Positions 41,045-48,987 of a stretch of DNA of 64,000 nucleotides are shown in pieces. Numbering within the stretch: position 1 is the stretch's first letter; every line of letters begins with the position of its first letter. The stretch covers positions 1 to 64,000 of the forward strand of contig CAAFLG010000050.1 in the NCBI GenBank assembly GCA_900763705.1, in the 5' to 3' direction. A program made the position numbers and the translations under genes. Source of the DNA: an uncultured Oscillospiraceae bacterium (GTDB taxonomy: Bacteria; Bacillota; Clostridia; Oscillospirales; Oscillospiraceae). Under the pieces are notes generated by a model. The model had not been told where the DNA came from and did not search any database. It was given only the letters and a program-made list of their open reading frames with translations.

Positions 41045-41769
41045 TCGAAGTAAAATATACCATCGCGGAGAACGCCCCCATTGCCTCGGACGTCTACCGC
41101 TTGAAGCTCGAGGGTGACACCTCGGCCATCACCGCGCCAGGCCAGTTCCTCGACCTTCGCCTGCCCGGTTTCTTCCTGCGCAGGCCCATCTCCATCTGCG
41201 ATTGGGACGAAAAGAGCGTCACGCTCCTTTATAAAGTCGTCGGCGGCGGAACGGACTGGCTCTCCCGCTGCACGCCGGGACAGGCGCTCGATGCGCTCTC
41301 GGGTCTCGGCAACGGCTTTGACGTTGCCGCCTGCGGCGAAACAACGCTCCTTGCAGGCGGCGGCATCGGCGCCGCGCCGCTCTTCGGCCTTTCAAAGCGC
41401 CTTCTTGCCGCGGGCAAAACGCCCGTCGCCGTTCTCGGCTTCAACACGGCGGAGGATGTTTTCTATGAAGATGAATTCAAAGCGCTCGGCGTGCAGACCG
41501 TCATCGCAACGGCGGACGGCAGCCGCGGCACGCGCGGCTTTGTGACCGACGCGCTGCCCGAGCAGTTCGACACCGTCTGCGCCTGCGGGCCGATGCCGAT
41601 GCTCAAGGCGCTTTGCGCAAAGACGGACAAGCCCGGCCAGATCAGTCTGGAAGCGCGCATGGGCTGCGGCTTCGGCGCGTGCATGGGCTGCACGATCGAC
41701 ACGGTAAACGGCCCCAAGCGCGTCTGCCGCGAAGGCCCCGTATTCGGGAGGGAGGAGATTAAATGGTAA
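41041..41769 (+). CDS. pyrK: Dihydroorotate dehydrogenase B electron-transfer subunit
   Basis: The 242-residue flavin/iron-sulfur subunit passes electrons from PyrD to NAD+. It has a ferredoxin-reductase FAD domain with FLRRPISICDWD, a Rossmann NAD domain with LLAGGGIGAAPLFGL and CACGPMPMLKAL, and a C-terminal 2Fe-2S cluster with four cysteines in the EARMGCGFGACMGCTID and KRVCREGP segments. The start is TTG at 41041, overlapping the pyrC stop (TTGA), with AAGGAGGA upstream. It overlaps pyrD by seven bases. Confidence 0.95.
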   Translation: MIEVKYTIAENAPIASDVYRLKLEGDTSAITAPGQFLDLRLPGFFLRRPISICDWDEKSVTLLYKVVGGGTDWLSRCTPGQALDALSGLGNGFDVAACGETTLLAGGGIGAAPLFGLSKRLLAAGKTPVAVLGFNTAEDVFYEDEFKALGVQTVIATADGSRGTRGFVTDALPEQFDTVCACGPMPMLKALCAKTDKPGQISLEARMGCGFGACMGCTIDTVNGPKRVCREGPVFGREEIKW

Positions 41770-42680
41770 AAACGAACGTCACGCTCTGCTCTCTTCCGCT
41801 CGATAACCCCGTCATTCCCGCGAGCGGCACCTTCGGCTACGGATACGAGTTTGCAGAGCTCTACGATATCAACTGCCTTGGCACGTTCTCTTTTAAGGGA
41901 ACGACGCGCGAGCCCCGCCTCGGCAATCCCCAGCCGCGCATCGCTGAAATGCAAAGCGGTGTGCTCAACGCCGTGGGCCTTCAGAACCCCGGCGTGGACG
42001 CGGTCATCGCCGAGGAGCTTCCCAAGCTCGCGCGCGTGTTCCACAAGCCCGTCATGGCGAACGTCAGCGGTTTTTCGCTCGACGAATATGTCGAGGTCTG
42101 CCGGAAGCTCGACGCCTGCCCGCAGGTCGGCTGGCTCGAGGTGAACATCTCCTGCCCCAATGTCCACGGCGGCGGCATGAGCTTCGGCACTGACCCGAAG
42201 GCTGCCGCGGCGGTCACGCGCGCGGTGAAGGACGCGGTTAAAAAGCCCGTCATCGTCAAGCTCTCCCCCAACGTCACGAGCATTGCGGACATTGCCAAGG
42301 CCTGCGAGGACGCAGGCGCGGACGGCATCAGCCTCATCAACACCGTGATGGGCATGCGGCTCGATCTCAAAACGAGAAAGCCGCTTCTTGCCAACAGCAC
42401 GGGCGGTATGTCCGGCCCCGCGATCTTCCCGCTCGCGGTGCGCATGGTCTGGCAGGTTTACGAAGCGGTGCGCATCCCTGTCGTCGGTCTCGGCGGCGTG
42501 ATGAGCGCCGAGGACGTCATCGAGCTGATGCTCGCGGGCGCAACGGCGGTCGAGGTCGGCGCTGCCAACCTTGTCGATCCCTTCGCCTGCCGCCGCATCG
42601 TCGAGGATTTGCCCCGCGTCATGCAGAAATACAACATCAACGATTTGAACGACATCATAGGAGGTGCCCACCATGGGTAA
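41763..42680 (+). CDS. pyrD: Dihydroorotate dehydrogenase, class 1B catalytic subunit
   Basis: The 305-residue TIM-barrel FMN enzyme oxidises dihydroorotate to orotate. Visible marks are PVIPASGTFGYGYEF, NAVGLQNPG, VNISCPNVHGGGMSFG (with the class 1B catalytic Cys), VKLSPNVT, NTVMGMRLDL and GLGGVMSAEDVIELMLAGATAVEVG. GGGAGG precedes the ATG, which overlaps pyrK. Pairing with PyrK makes this the NAD-dependent heterotetramer suited to an anaerobe. Confidence 0.96.
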   Translation: MVKTNVTLCSLPLDNPVIPASGTFGYGYEFAELYDINCLGTFSFKGTTREPRLGNPQPRIAEMQSGVLNAVGLQNPGVDAVIAEELPKLARVFHKPVMANVSGFSLDEYVEVCRKLDACPQVGWLEVNISCPNVHGGGMSFGTDPKAAAAVTRAVKDAVKKPVIVKLSPNVTSIADIAKACEDAGADGISLINTVMGMRLDLKTRKPLLANSTGGMSGPAIFPLAVRMVWQVYEAVRIPVVGLGGVMSAEDVIELMLAGATAVEVGAANLVDPFACRRIVEDLPRVMQKYNINDLNDIIGGAHHG

Positions 42681-43371
42681 GGACGTTATCATTGCGCTGG
42701 ATTTTGACAGCAAGGAAAAAACGCTCGCGTTTCTCGACCGCTTCACCGGCGAAAAGCCCTTTGTGAAGATCGGCATGGAGCTCTTCTACGCCGAGGGCCC
42801 CGCGATCGTGCGCGAGATCAAAGCCCGCGGCCACAAGATCTTCCTCGATCTCAAGCTGCACGACATCCCCAACACCGTGAAAAAGGCCATGGCCGTGCTC
42901 TCCTCCCTCGATGTGGACATGGTCAACCTCCACGCCCCCGGCACGCGCGCGATGATGTCTGCTGCGCTCGAGGGTCTGACCCGCGCGGACGGCACGCGTC
43001 CGATGCTCATCGCCGTCACGCAGCTCACCTCCACGAGCCAGCAGAGCATGGAGGATGAGATCGGCATCCACCGCCCCCTTGAGGAAGTGGTCCTCGATTA
43101 CGCGAAAAACGCCATGGCCGCCGGTCTTGACGGTGTGGTCTGCTCCCCGCTCGAGGCCGGGCGCATCCATGAATCCTGCGCGAAGGAATTTGTTACCGTC
43201 ACCCCCGGCATCCGCTTTGCCGACGCAAAGGCGGACGATCAGGTGCGCATCACCACGCCCGCAAAGGCGCGCGAGATCGGCTCGGACTACATCGTCGTCG
43301 GCCGCCCCATCACGCAGGCAGAGGACCCTGTCGCAGCCTATCGCCGCTGCGTCAGCGAGTTTGTGGGCTAA
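42673..43371 (+). CDS. pyrF: Orotidine 5'-phosphate decarboxylase
   Basis: The 232-residue enzyme decarboxylates OMP to UMP. It has the N-terminal IALDFDSKEKTLAFLDRF, VKIGMELFYAEG, the catalytic FLDLKLHDIPNTV (Lys/Asp tetrad) and the phosphate loop ending YIVVGRPITQAEDPVAAY. ATG 42673 is chosen over GTG 42664 because AGGAGG (42659-42664) is its SD. It overlaps the pyrD end by eight bases. Confidence 0.96.
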   Translation: MGKDVIIALDFDSKEKTLAFLDRFTGEKPFVKIGMELFYAEGPAIVREIKARGHKIFLDLKLHDIPNTVKKAMAVLSSLDVDMVNLHAPGTRAMMSAALEGLTRADGTRPMLIAVTQLTSTSQQSMEDEIGIHRPLEEVVLDYAKNAMAAGLDGVVCSPLEAGRIHESCAKEFVTVTPGIRFADAKADDQVRITTPAKAREIGSDYIVVGRPITQAEDPVAAYRRCVSEFVG

Positions 43372-43374
43372 GCA

Positions 43375-44025
43375 ATGCGCCGCGACATCATCCTCTTTGA
43401 TCTGGACGGCACGCTGACCGACTCCGGCCCCGGCATCATGAAGGCCGGGCAGTACGCCCTGCGCGCGTTCGGCATCGAGCGCGACTGGCGCGAGCTGTCG
43501 TTCTTCGTCGGCCCGCCGCTCAGCGAGACCTTCGCGCGCTTCGTGAGCGCGGAAAATGTCGACGCCGCGGTCGCGAAATTCCGCGAATACTACCAGCAGG
43601 ACGGCTGGCTCGACAACGCCCCCTACCCCGGCATCCCCGCGCTGCTTGCGCATCTCAAGAGCGAGGGCAAGCGTCTTTTCGTCGCCACATCGAAGCTCGA
43701 CACCATGGCCGAGCGTATTCTGGAGCACTTTTCACTTGCGCCCTACTTTGACGCCATCTGCGGCGCGCCCGAGGGCGACAAGGAAGCGGGCAAAAAGGTA
43801 AACGTCGTAAAAGCTGCGCTCAAAGCGGCCGGCTGCGACGATCTTTCCCACGCCGTCATGGTCGGCGACCGCGAGCACGACGTCATCGGCGCGCATCTTG
43901 CGGGGCTTGACGTGATCGGCGTGCTCTACGGCTACGGCAGCCGCGAGGAGCTGACCGCCGCCGGCGCCGACTACATCAGCGAAACACCCGACACTTTGGA
44001 AACACTGATCTTGTCAATCGACTGA
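43375..44025 (+). CDS. HAD-superfamily phosphatase in the pyr operon (Gph/PpaX-like)
   Basis: The 216-residue protein has the four HAD motifs: DLDGTLTDSG (nucleophile Asp), VATSKLD, Lys in KVNVVKAALK, and VMVGDREHDVIGAHLAGLDVIGVLYGYG. A helical cap lies between the first two. It resembles phosphoglycolate phosphatase and PpaX. It lies three bases after pyrF and 25 before pyrE, so it is part of the operon, and a role in hydrolysing a pyrimidine nucleotide or a by-product is plausible but inferred. No strong SD is visible; translation is probably coupled to pyrF. Confidence 0.9.
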   Translation: MRRDIILFDLDGTLTDSGPGIMKAGQYALRAFGIERDWRELSFFVGPPLSETFARFVSAENVDAAVAKFREYYQQDGWLDNAPYPGIPALLAHLKSEGKRLFVATSKLDTMAERILEHFSLAPYFDAICGAPEGDKEAGKKVNVVKAALKAAGCDDLSHAVMVGDREHDVIGAHLAGLDVIGVLYGYGSREELTAAGADYISETPDTLETLILSID

Positions 44026-44050
44026 TCATTTGAAAGGAGAAGAGATAGAA

Positions 44051-44698
44051 ATGGAGCATTTGGAACGCAGCATTGCAGAGGGCCTGCTCTCCATCCGCGC
44101 GGTCTTTTTCCGCCCGGACGAGCCCTTCACCTGGGCGAGCGGCATTAAGAGCCCTGTCTACTGCGACAACCGCCTGATCCTGACCGCGCCTGAGGTGCGC
44201 ACGCAGGTGGAAAGCGCGCTGTGCGAGGTCATCCGCGCAGACTATCCCGACGCGGAGGTGCTGATGGGCACGAGCACGGCGGGCATCGCCCACGCCGCCA
44301 TCGTCGGCCACATGATGGGCCTTCCCATGGGCTATGTGCGCTCTTCCGGCAAGGACCACGGCCGCCAGAACCAGATCGAGGGCCGCCTTGAGCCGGGCCA
44401 GAAGGTCGTCGTCATCGAGGACCTCATCTCCACCGGCGGCAGCGTCCTGGACGTTGTGAACGTCCTGCGCGAAGCGGGCGCGGAGGTGCTGGGCGTTGCG
44501 AGCATCTTCACCTACGGTATGCAGAAGGGCCTTGACCGTCTCGCCGCCGCCAACGTGAAGAACCACAGCCTGACCAACTTTGACGTCATCGCCGACGTAG
44601 CGGCGAAGCAAAATTATATCCACCCCGAGGACGTTGCGCGTCTCATTCAGTTCCGCAACAACCCGTCGGATGAATCTTGGATCGGAGGAAAGAACTAA
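44051..44698 (+). CDS. pyrE: Orotate phosphoribosyltransferase
   Basis: The 215-residue enzyme joins orotate to PRPP to form OMP. It has FTWASGIKSPVYCDNRL at the N-terminus, YVRSSGKDHGRQNQIEG and the PRPP-binding motif VVVIEDLISTGGS. The ATG at 44051 has AAAGGAG (44034-44040) ten bases before it. It ends one base before pyrB begins. The order pyrE then pyrB is unusual because OMP synthesis comes after the PyrB step, but operon order need not follow the pathway. Confidence 0.96.
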   Translation: MEHLERSIAEGLLSIRAVFFRPDEPFTWASGIKSPVYCDNRLILTAPEVRTQVESALCEVIRADYPDAEVLMGTSTAGIAHAAIVGHMMGLPMGYVRSSGKDHGRQNQIEGRLEPGQKVVVIEDLISTGGSVLDVVNVLREAGAEVLGVASIFTYGMQKGLDRLAAANVKNHSLTNFDVIADVAAKQNYIHPEDVARLIQFRNNPSDESWIGGKN

Positions 44699-44699
44699 C

Positions 44700-45614
44700 A
44701 TGGAGCATTTGATCGACATTTTGCAGCTGACCACCCAGGAGATCGACGATATGGTCGCCACGGCCAACGACATCATCGACCACCCCGACGCCTACGCACA
44801 CAAGTGCGACGGCAAGATCCTCGCAACGCTCTTCTTTGAGCCCTCTACCCGCACGCGCCTGAGCTTTGAGTCCGCGATGCTCGGTCTCGGCGGCAAGGTG
44901 CTGGGCTTCTCGTCCGCAAGCAGCTCTTCCGCCGCCAAGGGCGAGAGCGTTTCCGACACGGTGCGCACCGTCAGCTGCTATGCTGACATCATCGCCATGC
45001 GTCACCCCAAGGAGGGCGCGCCGCTGGTCGCCTCCATGCACTCTGAGGTCCCCGTCATCAACGCCGGCGACGGCGGCCACAACCACCCTACCCAGACGCT
45101 GACCGACCTTCTCACCATCAACCGTGAAAAGGGCCGCTTCAACGACCTGACCGTGGGCTTCTGCGGCGACCTGAAGTTCGGCCGCACTGTCCACTCCCTC
45201 ATCAGCGCCCTGAGCCGCTACACCGGCATCAAGATCGTTCTCATCTCCCCCGAGGAGCTCAAGCTCCCCAGCTACGTGAAGAACGAGGCGCTCAAGAAGA
45301 ACAACATCCCCTACGAGCAGACGACTGACCTCGAAGCCGTCATGCCCGAGCTCGACATTCTCTACATGACCCGCGTTCAGCGCGAGCGCTTCTTCAACGA
45401 GGAAGACTACCTCCGCCTGAAGGACAGCTACATCCTCACCCCGGAGAAGCTGCGCAACGCCAAGAAGGATCTCTGCATCCTGCACCCGCTGCCGCGCGTG
45501 AACGAGATCTCCGTTGCCGTGGACGACGATCCCCGCGCCTGCTACTTCAAGCAGGTCCGCAACGGCCGCTTCATCCGCATGGCGCTCATCCTCAAGCTGC
45601 TTGGTATTGAATAA
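44700..45614 (+). CDS. pyrB: Aspartate carbamoyltransferase catalytic subunit
   Basis: The 304-residue enzyme condenses aspartate and carbamoyl phosphate, the committed step. It has the carbamoyl phosphate loop FFEPSTRTRLSFESA, the mobile SSSAAKGES loop, IAMRHPKEGAP, GHNHPTQTLTDLLT and the C-terminal LHPLPRVNEI. ATG 44700 is two bases after the pyrE stop, with GGAGG (44685-44689) as SD. The regulatory chain gene follows, so a c6r6-type holoenzyme with CTP/ATP control is expected. Confidence 0.97.
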   Translation: MEHLIDILQLTTQEIDDMVATANDIIDHPDAYAHKCDGKILATLFFEPSTRTRLSFESAMLGLGGKVLGFSSASSSSAAKGESVSDTVRTVSCYADIIAMRHPKEGAPLVASMHSEVPVINAGDGGHNHPTQTLTDLLTINREKGRFNDLTVGFCGDLKFGRTVHSLISALSRYTGIKIVLISPEELKLPSYVKNEALKKNNIPYEQTTDLEAVMPELDILYMTRVQRERFFNEEDYLRLKDSYILTPEKLRNAKKDLCILHPLPRVNEISVAVDDDPRACYFKQVRNGRFIRMALILKLLGIE

Positions 45615-45629
45615 GGGAGGGACTTACAC

Positions 45630-46049
45630 ATGATCATCGACGCTATTTCCAACGGTATCGTTATCGACCACATCTCCGCCGGCAAGGCGATGGAGCTCTA
45701 CAACATCCTCGGCCTTGACAAGCTCGACTGCTCCGTCGCGCTGCTCAAGAACGTTTCGAGCGGCAAGCTCGGCCGCAAGGACATCATCAAGATCGACCAG
45801 GTGCTCGATCTTGACTGGGACGTCATCGGCTATGTCGATCCCGGCATCACCGTCAACATCATCAAGGACGGCAAGCGCATCGAAAAGCGCCAGCTCAAGC
45901 TGCCCGAGCGCATCACCAATGTCATCCGCTGCAAAAATCCCCGCTGCATCACCTCTGTTGAGCAGGAGCTGCCGCAGGTGTTCACGCTGACCGAAGAGAG
46001 CACGCGCACCTACCGCTGCCTGTACTGCGAGACCAAGGCAGAGCAGTAA
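45630..46049 (+). CDS. pyrI: Aspartate carbamoyltransferase regulatory subunit
   Basis: The 139-residue protein has the N-terminal allosteric nucleotide domain (GIVIDHISAGKAMELYNILGL) and a C-terminal zinc domain with four cysteines in CKNPRC and CLYC. It binds CTP or ATP and tunes PyrB. Some family members lack feedback binding, which cannot be judged here. GGGAGG (45614-45619) precedes the ATG. It is the last gene of the operon, followed by a terminator. carA and carB are not in the window. Confidence 0.95.
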   Translation: MIIDAISNGIVIDHISAGKAMELYNILGLDKLDCSVALLKNVSSGKLGRKDIIKIDQVLDLDWDVIGYVDPGITVNIIKDGKRIEKRQLKLPERITNVIRCKNPRCITSVEQELPQVFTLTEESTRTYRCLYCETKAEQ

Positions 46050-46061
46050 GCATCCGAGCAA

Positions 46062-46107
46062 AAGGCCCGAGAGCCATTGGCATCCAATGGCTCCCGGGCC
46101 TTTTTTT
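46062..46107 (+). terminator. pyr operon terminator
   Basis: A long hairpin with an imperfect stem (about 46062-46080 with 46084-46101) is followed by seven T. Confidence 0.88.
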
Positions 46108-46139
46108 ATCCGGCGAAGGGACAGCGCGCGCCGTGTTTT

Positions 46140-46166
46140 TTGTCACTTTCACGAATTTGTTATAAT
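46140..46166 (+). promoter_or_regulatory. Upstream promoter candidate of the HTH-MMPL operon
   Basis: TTGTCA (46140-46145) and a perfect TATAAT (46161-46166) are separated by only 15 bases, so it may be weak. Confidence 0.5.
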
Positions 46167-46202
46167 TTTGCCCATTTTATATCTGCATTTGCAAATTTAT
46201 TC

Positions 46203-46230
46203 TTGCTTTCAGCCGATATTCGAGTATAAT
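46203..46230 (+). promoter_or_regulatory. Proximal promoter of the HTH-MMPL operon
   Basis: TTGCTT (46203-46208) and TATAAT (46225-46230) have a 16-base spacer, 32 bases before the HTH start codon. Confidence 0.7.
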
Positions 46231-46262
46231 ATGGTCGAAAATACAGCAAGGAGGTATCGGGT

Positions 46263-46550
46263 ATGCTTGTTTCCTACAACGGCCTTTTCAAACAGCTCAT
46301 CGACAAAGGCTGGAACAAGACCGAATTCGCCCGCGAGGTCGGTATCAGCTCCAACACGCTCGCCAAGCTCTCGAAAAACGAGCTCGTCTCGCTTGAGGTG
46401 CTCGTGCGCATCTGCCAGAAGCTCGACTGTCCGCTCGGCGATATCGTACAGATCGTACCGCGCGAACCGCCGGCAGGGGGCGGTATCGAGCGTGTGATAA
46501 AACGCAGCGACGAGAGGATGAAAGGAGGGAGCGTATTCCGCCATGAGTAA
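46263..46550 (+). CDS. Small XRE/Cro-CI-type HTH regulator
   Basis: The 95-residue protein has one helix-turn-helix of the Cro/CI family: NKTEFAREVGISSNTLAKLSKNELVSLEVLVRICQKLDCPLGDIVQI (about 18-65). A short basic tail follows. AAGGAGG (46248-46254) precedes the ATG. Its last codons overlap the MMPL start by eight bases, so it is co-transcribed and probably controls this operon. The related clostridial type is often a stand-alone regulator of membrane transporter genes. Confidence 0.88.
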   Translation: MLVSYNGLFKQLIDKGWNKTEFAREVGISSNTLAKLSKNELVSLEVLVRICQKLDCPLGDIVQIVPREPPAGGGIERVIKRSDERMKGGSVFRHE

Positions 46551-48987
46551 CGAGACCAAGGAGACGGGCTCCTCCTTTATGGAAAAGGTCGCGACCTTTA
46601 TTGTCGACAAGCGGAATCTCATCTTCCTGCTCACCATCATCCTGCTGATCTTTTCCGTCTTTTCCCGCAGCTGGGTCGAGGTCGAAAGTGACCTGACCTA
46701 TTACCTGCCCGCTGACTCGGAGACGAAGCAGGCGCTCACCATCATGGACGAACAGTTCGTCACCTACGGCACCGCCGAGGTCATGGTCGCCAACATCACG
46801 CCCGATCAGGCAGCCGCGCTCGCGCCCAAGATCAAAGAGGTCAAGGGCGTGCAGAGCGTCGATTACGACGAAACGAGCGCGCATTACAACAATCTCTCCG
46901 CGCTCTACTCCATCACCTTCGCCTACAGCGAGGATGACGACGCCTGCCTTGACTCGCTCGACGCGGTGAAGGACCTGCTGCGCGATTATGACATTTATGT
47001 TGATACGGACCTCGGCAACACGCAGCAGGAGACCATCGACCACGAGATCAGCGTCATCATGGTCTATGTTGCCATCGTCATCGTGCTCGTGCTGCTCTTC
47101 ACATCCGAGACCTACGGCGAGGTGCCGGTGCTGATTCTGACCTTTGTCGTCGCGCTGGTGCTCAACCAGGGCACGAACTTCCTCATGGGTAAGATCTCGT
47201 TCATTTCAAACTCCGTCACGAGCATCTTGCAGCTTGCGCTCTCCATCGACTATGCCATCATCTTCTGCAACCGCTTCAAGGAAGAGCACAAGCTCCTGCC
47301 CCTGCGCGAGGCCGTCATCATCGCGCTGAGCAAATCCATCCCCGAGATCGGCGCGAGCAGCCTCACGACCATCGGCGGCCTTGTCGCCATGCTCTTCATG
47401 CAGTTCAAGCTCGGCCCCGATATGGCCCTCTGCCTCATTAAATCGATCATGTTTGCGCTGCTCGCGGCGTTCATCGTGATGCCGGGCCTTTTGATGCTCT
47501 TCGGCCCGCTCATCGACCGCACGCAGCACCGCAGCTTCGTCCCCAAGATTCCCTTTGTCGGCAAGCTCGACTTCGCCACGCGCTATATCATCCCCGTCGT
47601 CTTCGTGGCGCTGGCCGTCATCGGTTTCCGCCTTTCGTCCAACTGCCCCTACGCTTACGGCTACGGACTCATCTCCGCGCCTAAGCAGAATGAAACGCAG
47701 TTTGCCCAGCAGATGATCGAGGAGAACTTCACCTCAAAAAATATGCTCGCGCTCATCGTCCCCACGGGCGATTACGACAGAGAATCCGCCATTTTGAACG
47801 AGCTCGGCCAGTACGACGAGGTCGACTCCACGATGGGTCTTACCAACATCGAGGCGCTCGACGGCTATATGCTCGCCGACAAGCTGACGCCGCGTCAGTT
47901 CGCCGAGCTTGCGGGTCTTGATTACGAGGCCGCACAGGTCGTCTACGCCGCCTACGCCGCGCAGCATTCGGAATACGGCAAGCTCGCGGGCAACCTCTCA
48001 TCCTACAAGGTCCCGCTCATCGATATGTTCCTTTTCGTCTGCGATCAGGTGGACGCGGGACTCGTCACGCTCAGCGACGAGCAGACAAAGCTATTGCAGG
48101 ATGCCGAGGTGCAGATGAAGAGCGCCAAGGCGCAGCTCGAGGGCGATGATTATGACCGTATGCTCATTTACCTCACGCTGCCGGAAAGCGGCGATGAGAC
48201 CTACGCCTTCACCGACAAGATCCTCGAGATCGCCGAGAAGTACTATCCCGACGAGACCGTTTATCTCGCGGGCGAATCGACGAATGAATACGAATTTGAA
48301 AAGTCCTTCGCCGTTGACAACAAGGTCGTCAGCATCGTATCGGTGCTCGTCGTCATGCTGGTACTGCTCTTCACGTTCAACTCCGCCGGTATGCCGGTGC
48401 TGCTGATCCTGGTGATCCAGGGCTGCATCTGGCTCAACTTCTCGTTCCCGACCATCACGGGAAAGTATGTCTTCTTCTTAGGCTACCTGATCGTGTCCTC
48501 CATTCAGATGGGTGCGAACATCGACTACGCCATCGTCATCGCGAGCCGCTATCAGGAGCTCAAGGTCAAGATGCACCACCGCGACGCCATCGTGGAAACG
48601 CTGAACTTCGCTTTCCCGACGATCATCACCTCCGGCTCGATCCTCTCGATCTGCGGCTTTCTGATCGGCAGCATGACCTCTGAGCCTGTCATCGCGGGCA
48701 TCGGCGAGAGCCTCGGCCGCGGCACGGTCATTTCCATCATCATGGTCATGTTCGCCCTGCCGCAGATCCTGCTCATCGGCAGCGGCATCGTGGACAAGAC
48801 CTCCTTCTCCGTCCCGTCCATCAGCGAAAAGAAGACCGCCCACGGCAAGGTCTCCGTCAACGGCATGGTGCGCGGCAGCATCAACGGCACAGTCCACGGC
48901 GTGATGCACGCGACCGTCGAGGGAGACATCGACCTGAACCTGATCTCGGGTTCTGCAAATGAGGAGCAAGATGATGAAGAAGACTAA
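46543..48987 (+). CDS. MMPL/RND family membrane transporter
   Basis: The 814-residue protein has the MMPL topology: a membrane segment, an extracytoplasmic domain (about 45-165), five more membrane segments with the LALSIDYAIIFCNRFKEE motif, then a second copy with GANIDYAIVIASRYQE near residue 665. The Asp-Tyr pairs in the two middle segments are the proton-relay type. MMPL proteins move lipids, pigments or siderophores. The last 59 residues form an odd tail with alternating Val/Ile-x-Gly repeats (GKVSVNGMVRGSINGTVHG) and an acidic end. GGAGGG (46524-46529) precedes the ATG. Confidence 0.9.
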   Translation: MSNETKETGSSFMEKVATFIVDKRNLIFLLTIILLIFSVFSRSWVEVESDLTYYLPADSETKQALTIMDEQFVTYGTAEVMVANITPDQAAALAPKIKEVKGVQSVDYDETSAHYNNLSALYSITFAYSEDDDACLDSLDAVKDLLRDYDIYVDTDLGNTQQETIDHEISVIMVYVAIVIVLVLLFTSETYGEVPVLILTFVVALVLNQGTNFLMGKISFISNSVTSILQLALSIDYAIIFCNRFKEEHKLLPLREAVIIALSKSIPEIGASSLTTIGGLVAMLFMQFKLGPDMALCLIKSIMFALLAAFIVMPGLLMLFGPLIDRTQHRSFVPKIPFVGKLDFATRYIIPVVFVALAVIGFRLSSNCPYAYGYGLISAPKQNETQFAQQMIEENFTSKNMLALIVPTGDYDRESAILNELGQYDEVDSTMGLTNIEALDGYMLADKLTPRQFAELAGLDYEAAQVVYAAYAAQHSEYGKLAGNLSSYKVPLIDMFLFVCDQVDAGLVTLSDEQTKLLQDAEVQMKSAKAQLEGDDYDRMLIYLTLPESGDETYAFTDKILEIAEKYYPDETVYLAGESTNEYEFEKSFAVDNKVVSIVSVLVVMLVLLFTFNSAGMPVLLILVIQGCIWLNFSFPTITGKYVFFLGYLIVSSIQMGANIDYAIVIASRYQELKVKMHHRDAIVETLNFAFPTIITSGSILSICGFLIGSMTSEPVIAGIGESLGRGTVISIIMVMFALPQILLIGSGIVDKTSFSVPSISEKKTAHGKVSVNGMVRGSINGTVHGVMHATVEGDIDLNLISGSANEEQDDEED

